Part shown: in pieces, positions 14,347 to 18,053 of the stretch
How positions within the stretch are numbered: the first letter of the stretch is position 1
Layout: every line of letters starts with the position of its first letter
From: Clostridiales bacterium
Lineage (GTDB): Bacteria; Bacillota; Clostridia; Oscillospirales; QAMX01
Assembly: GCA_003149835.1 (NCBI GenBank)
Contig: QAMX01000117.1
Coordinates: 1-18,053, forward strand
Direction: 5' to 3'
Length of the DNA: 18,053 bases
Program-made: the position numbers and the translations under genes
Notes under the pieces: generated by a model
Database searches by the model: none
What the model saw: the letters and a program-made list of their open reading frames with translations, nothing else
What the model was told of the DNA's origin: nothing

Positions 14347-14487
14347 ATTTTCGCTCCAATTGCAAGTATTTTTGAGAAAAAGATTGATCTATTTGAGTCG
14401 AATATCGCCTTTCGGCCATTTTTCATGTTTTGCCGCGCAATCCGCCCGAACGGAAATGGATCTTCGGCAAAAAAAGCGACTCGTCCT

Positions 14488-16065
14488 TTACGCCGTATGG
14501 CTGAGCATTTTTCCGTCTTCGCGCTTTAAAACGCCGGTAAACACCAGCAGGAAGAAATAGAGCAGCGCCGCCGCGCAGAGCGCGAGCAGGCCCGCCAGCC
14601 GCGCGCCGAGCGGAACTATAAACGCATTGTACAGAGAGAGCGCCGTAAAAGCCGCCAGCATCGCGCACGCGGCCGGTTTGACCATACAGTCCCAGACAGG
14701 CGGCAGAAAGCCCGTGCGGCGGGCGATATAAGCGAAATTGATCACGGCCGCGACGGCAAAGCACGCCACGGTTCCGACCGGCGCGCCCATCACGCGGATC
14801 TCCGGGTTGCCAATCAGCCAGAAGTTGAGCGCGAGCTTGACAAACCCGCCCGCAGCCATCGCGACGACCGGAACGGTCATCATCCCCATGGCGTGAAGGG
14901 CGGCGGCCGACAGCGAGCAGAAGGCGGACAGCACCGTCGCGGGCGCTAAAATCCGCAGCAGCGGCGCGGCGGCGGCGACATCGCCGCTCCTTGAAAACAG
15001 CAGCGAGAGCAGCTCGCGCGGCATGACCGCAAACAGCGCCGCCGCCAAGAACACAACGACGGACGCCAGCCGGAACGACGTTTTCAGGTATTTATAGGCC
15101 CGCTGCCGCGATTTGGCGTCGGCGGTTGCAAAATCTCCGACTGAGGCGACCGCGGGGATCACGGAGGCGCAGATCGCCGAGGTGATCGCCGACGGCAGGC
15201 TGTAAACCGTGAGCGCAATGCCCGTATACGCGCCGTAGGCTCCGGTCGCCTCGCTCTGCGACAGCCCCGTGCCCTGCAAACGGTTCATAACCACCATGGC
15301 GTCCACGGTGTTGACCATGCTTAAAAACAGCGCGCCGACCGTCAGCGGAAACGCGAGACGCAGCAGCCTGCGCTTGATCCCATGGAGGCGGATGGGTTTT
15401 CCCCGCTTTCCGCCGGCGCGCCGGTATTCTCCGCGCGCGCTGACGACGAGGACGGCCGCGCTCACAAGCGTCCCGACCGTTACGCCGAGAATCGCGCCCG
15501 CGGCGACGACCTCGGCAGGATAACCAGCGCGGTACAGATACCACGCCGCGGCCGTCCCTAAAACAAGCTTGGTCACCGCGTCGGCCGCTTGGGAAACCGC
15601 CGGCGGCGTCATATCGGCCTTTCCCTGAAAATACCCGCGGTAGGCCGATTCGACGGCGACAAACAGCGTCGTCGGCGCCAGCGCCATGACCGCTAACTTT
15701 GACGGCGCGGAGCCGGCCAGCTCGCTGATACCGCCTGCGAACAGCAGCAGCACGGCGGTGCCCACGCCGCCGGCGATGCAGAACAGCCGCAGCGATGAGC
15801 GCAGGATCGGCAGGCGCTCGTTCTCCGGAGACGCGGCCACCGTTCTCGACAGCGCCACCGGCAGGCCGGAAACGGCCGCGGTAGAGACGACATTGAAGAT
15901 CTGAAACGCGAAGCTGTAATAGCCCATACCCTCGGCGCCGATGAGGTTTGCCAGCGGCACCTTGAAAACAAAGCCCAAAAAGCGGCATAGAATGTTCGAC
16001 ACCGCCAACACGAGCGCGCCGCCGACATAGCTGTTCCTAATCCGGTTTCTGCCCTTTCTGCCCAT
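14488..16065 (-). CDS. Polysaccharide/lipid flippase, SpoVB/YabM (MOP superfamily)
   Basis: A 525-residue membrane protein with about 14 hydrophobic segments. The N-terminus has the SpoVB/MurJ-like pattern SNILCRFLGFVFKVPLANLIGAEGMGYYSFAFQIFNVVSTAAVSGLPVALSRTVA. Members flip lipid-linked precursors; SpoVB acts in spore cortex synthesis. Its location just above mazG is that of yabM in Bacillus. The start at 16065 (MGRKGRN) is chosen because the family begins there and a GTAGGTG site precedes it; an open frame of 50 codons further up has low-complexity Arg/Pro character and overlaps intergenic structure. A 7-bp inverted repeat (ATTTGAG...CTCAAAT, 16088-16111) lies in the leader. Which precursor it flips is not decidable here. 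Confidence 0.9.
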   Translation of the reverse strand: MGRKGRNRIRNSYVGGALVLAVSNILCRFLGFVFKVPLANLIGAEGMGYYSFAFQIFNVVSTAAVSGLPVALSRTVAASPENERLPILRSSLRLFCIAGGVGTAVLLLFAGGISELAGSAPSKLAVMALAPTTLFVAVESAYRGYFQGKADMTPPAVSQAADAVTKLVLGTAAAWYLYRAGYPAEVVAAGAILGVTVGTLVSAAVLVVSARGEYRRAGGKRGKPIRLHGIKRRLLRLAFPLTVGALFLSMVNTVDAMVVMNRLQGTGLSQSEATGAYGAYTGIALTVYSLPSAITSAICASVIPAVASVGDFATADAKSRQRAYKYLKTSFRLASVVVFLAAALFAVMPRELLSLLFSRSGDVAAAAPLLRILAPATVLSAFCSLSAAALHAMGMMTVPVVAMAAGGFVKLALNFWLIGNPEIRVMGAPVGTVACFAVAAVINFAYIARRTGFLPPVWDCMVKPAACAMLAAFTALSLYNAFIVPLGARLAGLLALCAAALLYFFLLVFTGVLKREDGKMLSHTA

Positions 16066-16177
16066 GGCACCTACCCGTTTCCGATAAATTTGAGGCGTTT
16101 CGCTCTCAAATCTATATCTATGTCGGAGCCGGTCGGATAGAACAGAATCCGCGGGCGGACGCCGCCGGTTTCTATCA

Positions 16178-16231
16178 GCGGGGATCGCCGCAACCGCCGG
16201 AGGGCGGCTCTGCAAACCGTCTGTTCCCCGC
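16178..16231. repeat. Nested GC-rich hairpin between mtaD and the flippase
   Basis: GCGGGGA (16178-16184) pairs with TCCCCGC (16225-16231), enclosing a second stem CCGCC-GGAG-GGCGG (about 16194-16207). No T-run follows on either strand. It may stabilise the mtaD 3' end. Confidence 0.4.
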
Positions 16232-16264
16232 AGATTTCATGCGGCGGAGTCCGCGCCGCCGCGT

Positions 16265-17566
16265 TTACGGGAACAGAACGGGGCGCACGCGCCGTTCAAA
16301 CTCGGCGCTAAGCCTTTCGCGGTCGAGCGTCAGGAATTCGCCGTTTTCATAGAGCACCCTGCCGCGCACGGCGGTCATGCAGACCTCCGCGCCGCGCGCC
16401 GAATACGCCGCGGCGGACGCGGCGCTGTGGTACGGCGTCATCGCGGGCGCGGCGGCGTTCAGGAGGATAAAATCCGCGTCCAGTCCCGGCCGCAGCGCGC
16501 CGCAGTCGGCGCGCCCCTGCGCGGCGGCCCCGTGCGCAGTCGCCATCGCCAGCGCTTCGCCGGCCGGAAACAGCTCCGGCCGCAGCGTCACGCCCTTTTG
16601 CAGCAGCGAGGCAAGCTTAATCTCCTCGAACAGGTCGTGATTGTTGTTGGAGGCGACGCCGTCGGTCCCCAGAGCGACGTTGACGCCGGCCTCCGCAAGG
16701 CGGGCGACAGGCGCGATTCCGCTGGCGAGCTTTAAGTTCGACACCGGACAGTGCGCCACGGAGGCCCCGGTCTCGGCAAACAGCGCGATATCGTCTCCGG
16801 TCAGCCAAACGCAGTGCGCGGCCAGCGCCCGGCGGTTCAGCAGCCCTTCTTCGTAAAACAGCCGCGCCGGCGTCATCCCGTAGCGCGCGACGCATTCTTC
16901 GTGCTCCTTCTTCGTTTCCGAAAGGTGGAAGTGCACCAAAGCCTGCTTGTCCGCGGCAAAAGCGGCCACGGTTTCCCGGCAGCGGCGCGTCGTCGTGTAT
17001 TCGGCGTGCACGGACAGATCAATGCGGATCCGCCCGCCGTCATAGCCGTGCCAGCGCTCATACAGCTCCACCGCCTCGGCCCAGCGGGGATTGTGCTCGG
17101 TGTCGAACGGCAGGTCGTCGAAGCAGACGACGCCCCTTGAAATGTTCGCTTTCAGGCCGCAGTCCGCGGCGGCCTGCGCAATGCCGTCGCAGAAGGAATA
17201 CATGTCGGAAAACGAGGTCGTCCCCGAGGCGATCATCTCGGCCATGCCGAGCTGCGCCGAAATGCGGACGCAGTCCGCGTTCATCCGATCTTCCACGGGG
17301 AAAATATAATTGGTCAGCCAGTCTTGGAGCGCGAGGTCGTCGGCATAGCCGCGCAGGCCGGTCATGGCGACGTGCGTATGCGCGTTGACGAGGCCGGGCA
17401 TCAGAATCTTTCCTTTCGCCTCGATCACGCGGTCAAACCGGCCGGCCGGCTGCTCCGGGCCGACATATTCGATCTTCCCGTCCGCCACCGCCATGCAGCC
17501 GCCGGGGATGATCTCCCCGGGGCGGCTGCATGTGACGACGTCCGCGTTGCGAATCAAAAGTCTCAT
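16265..17566 (-). CDS. mtaD: 5-methylthioadenosine/S-adenosylhomocysteine deaminase (MtaD-type amidohydrolase)
   Basis: A 433-residue metal-dependent amidohydrolase that deaminates 5'-methylthioadenosine or S-adenosylhomocysteine to the inosine forms, a salvage step of the methyl cycle. Metal ligands are visible: H63/H65 in NAHTHVAMTGLRG, H214 in VHFHLSET, and D302 in LGTDGVASNNNHDLFEE. The catalytic Glu (E217) is in the HLSE motif, and AAHCVWL supplies another conserved His (H251). The start at 17566 overlaps the stop of the zinc-ribbon gene (ATGA); the longer frame lies inside that gene. Related deaminases (guanine, chlorohydrolase-like) share these motifs, so the exact substrate is inferred from overall similarity. 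A strong hairpin covers codons 12-24. Confidence 0.9.
   Translation of the reverse strand: MRLLIRNADVVTCSRPGEIIPGGCMAVADGKIEYVGPEQPAGRFDRVIEAKGKILMPGLVNAHTHVAMTGLRGYADDLALQDWLTNYIFPVEDRMNADCVRISAQLGMAEMIASGTTSFSDMYSFCDGIAQAAADCGLKANISRGVVCFDDLPFDTEHNPRWAEAVELYERWHGYDGGRIRIDLSVHAEYTTTRRCRETVAAFAADKQALVHFHLSETKKEHEECVARYGMTPARLFYEEGLLNRRALAAHCVWLTGDDIALFAETGASVAHCPVSNLKLASGIAPVARLAEAGVNVALGTDGVASNNNHDLFEEIKLASLLQKGVTLRPELFPAGEALAMATAHGAAAQGRADCGALRPGLDADFILLNAAAPAMTPYHSAASAAAYSARGAEVCMTAVRGRVLYENGEFLTLDRERLSAEFERRVRPVLFP
17493..17531 (-). repeat. 39-nt near-perfect hairpin in the 5' coding region of mtaD
   Basis: ATGCAGCCGCC (17493-17503) pairs with GGCGGCTGCAT (17521-17531), and GGGGA with TCCCC around loop TGATC; only two bases are bulged. 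It spans codons 12-24 of mtaD, where such stable structure is unusual. Confidence 0.7.
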
Positions 17567-17946
17567 GCCTTGGCCTTCATATCCGCGCCGCAGCCGGCGC
17601 AGAAAGCATCGTCCGCCGCGCAGGCTTTGCCGCAGACGGGACAAATTTTCATCTTCTTGCGTTCGGCCATCTTGATCCGGATTTCTTTTACGTCCGCATT
17701 CGCCGCGTCAAGCTTTGCGAGCAGCTCGTCAAGTTCCGTCTGGTCGGCTGTCTCGCCCTGGTGCGCGGCATAGACGATTTGGCCGATCCTGCGCTCGTAT
17801 TCTCCGATCGTTCCGTTGAGCTCGTAAAGGCGGAAGTTCAGTTTGGTGCTCTCTACGACCTGACCGGCCTTCTGCGCCGTGTAATCGGCGGCAGAGGCCG
17901 CCTTTTCCATGACCTTGGAAATCAAATCTTCGGTTTTGCTGTTCAT
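17563..17946 (-). CDS. Zinc-ribbon protein with coiled-coil N-terminal part
   Basis: A 127-residue protein of unknown function. The first 95 residues look helical and charged (MEKAASAADYTAQKAGQVVESTKLNFRLYELN, then LDELLAKLDAANADVKEIRIKMAERKK), likely a coiled coil. A C-terminal zinc ribbon follows, with CPVCGKAC and CAGCG supplying four metal cysteines. No membrane segment is visible. The ATG at 17946 is chosen because AAGGAGG lies seven bases upstream; the longer frame has an Arg/Gly-rich head with no ribosome site and includes a GC-rich hairpin (17999-18029). The stop overlaps the mtaD start by four bases, indicating coupled expression, but no functional link is obvious. Similar small zinc-ribbon proteins are widespread in Clostridia and mostly uncharacterised. 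Confidence 0.85.
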   Translation of the reverse strand: MNSKTEDLISKVMEKAASAADYTAQKAGQVVESTKLNFRLYELNGTIGEYERRIGQIVYAAHQGETADQTELDELLAKLDAANADVKEIRIKMAERKKMKICPVCGKACAADDAFCAGCGADMKAKA

Positions 17947-18053
17947 ATCGGTTCCTCCTTTTTTCCGCGGCATATCGGCCGCAGACAGATCATCATCGCC
18001 GCCGCCCCTCTTGCGGGACAGCGGCGGCCTCGGCAATTTTCAAGCCGGCCGCG

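Noticed and set aside
10951..14408. GAGTCGAATAT occurring both in the fumarase leader and before mazG (14396)
   Set aside because: An 11-base match is expected by chance many times in 18 kb; the second copy lacks the mirrored arm.
17999..18029. GCCGCCGC...GCGGCGGC hairpin at the right edge, considered as a terminator
   Set aside because: No T-run follows and the sequence is cut shortly after by the window end, so its role cannot be judged.

Overview
The window looks like chromosomal DNA of a GC-rich member of the Bacillota, most likely a Clostridia/Oscillospirales-type organism. Three things point there. The order rplU-prp-rpmA-obgE includes an L27 with the Firmicutes N-terminal extension. 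The set flippase-mazG-hup-rqcP-yabP-yabQ-divIC-S1 matches the Bacillus/Clostridium yabM-yabR sporulation and division neighbourhood. Lgt, FolD and MtaD are of Firmicutes type. Every gene I can support lies on the minus strand, so the biological order runs from high to low coordinates. The lineage is inferred from gene order and protein character; no database search was possible.

From right to left: 17563-17946 (zinc-ribbon protein) overlaps mtaD (16265-17566) by four bases. Then come a SpoVB/YabM-like flippase (14488-16065), mazG, hup, rqcP, yabP, yabQ, divIC and an S1-domain gene (11313-11741). These combine housekeeping, sporulation (yabP, yabQ, flippase) and division (divIC) roles. A 398-bp gap (10915-11312) follows. 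It holds the only plus-strand transcription signals in the window: a promoter-like sequence and a strong terminator about 80 nt apart, suggesting a small RNA. Next are a fumarate hydratase alpha-subunit gene with no beta subunit beside it and a GNAT acetyltransferase with its own promoter. lgt and folD abut exactly and end in a strong terminator. A lipoprotein of unknown function follows, with its own promoter. The ribosomal operon rplU-prp-rpmA-obgE has a sigma-A promoter, a probable L21 leader and a terminator-like hairpin just before obgE. At the left end are an AT-richer APH-family kinase gene, possibly acquired, and two overlapping surface-polysaccharide genes (pyruvyl transferase and a truncated flippase).

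Links between genes: Prp is the expected protease for the L27 N-terminal extension encoded next to it. Lgt would lipidate prolipoproteins such as the one at 5811-7079. No CRISPR array, tRNA, rRNA, insertion sequence or prophage was seen. Most of the window is ordinary core genome. The points most worth a second look are the plus-strand small-RNA candidate, the stand-alone fumarase alpha subunit, a perfect 24-bp palindrome inside the lipoprotein gene, a strong hairpin early in mtaD, and the hairpin between rpmA and obgE.
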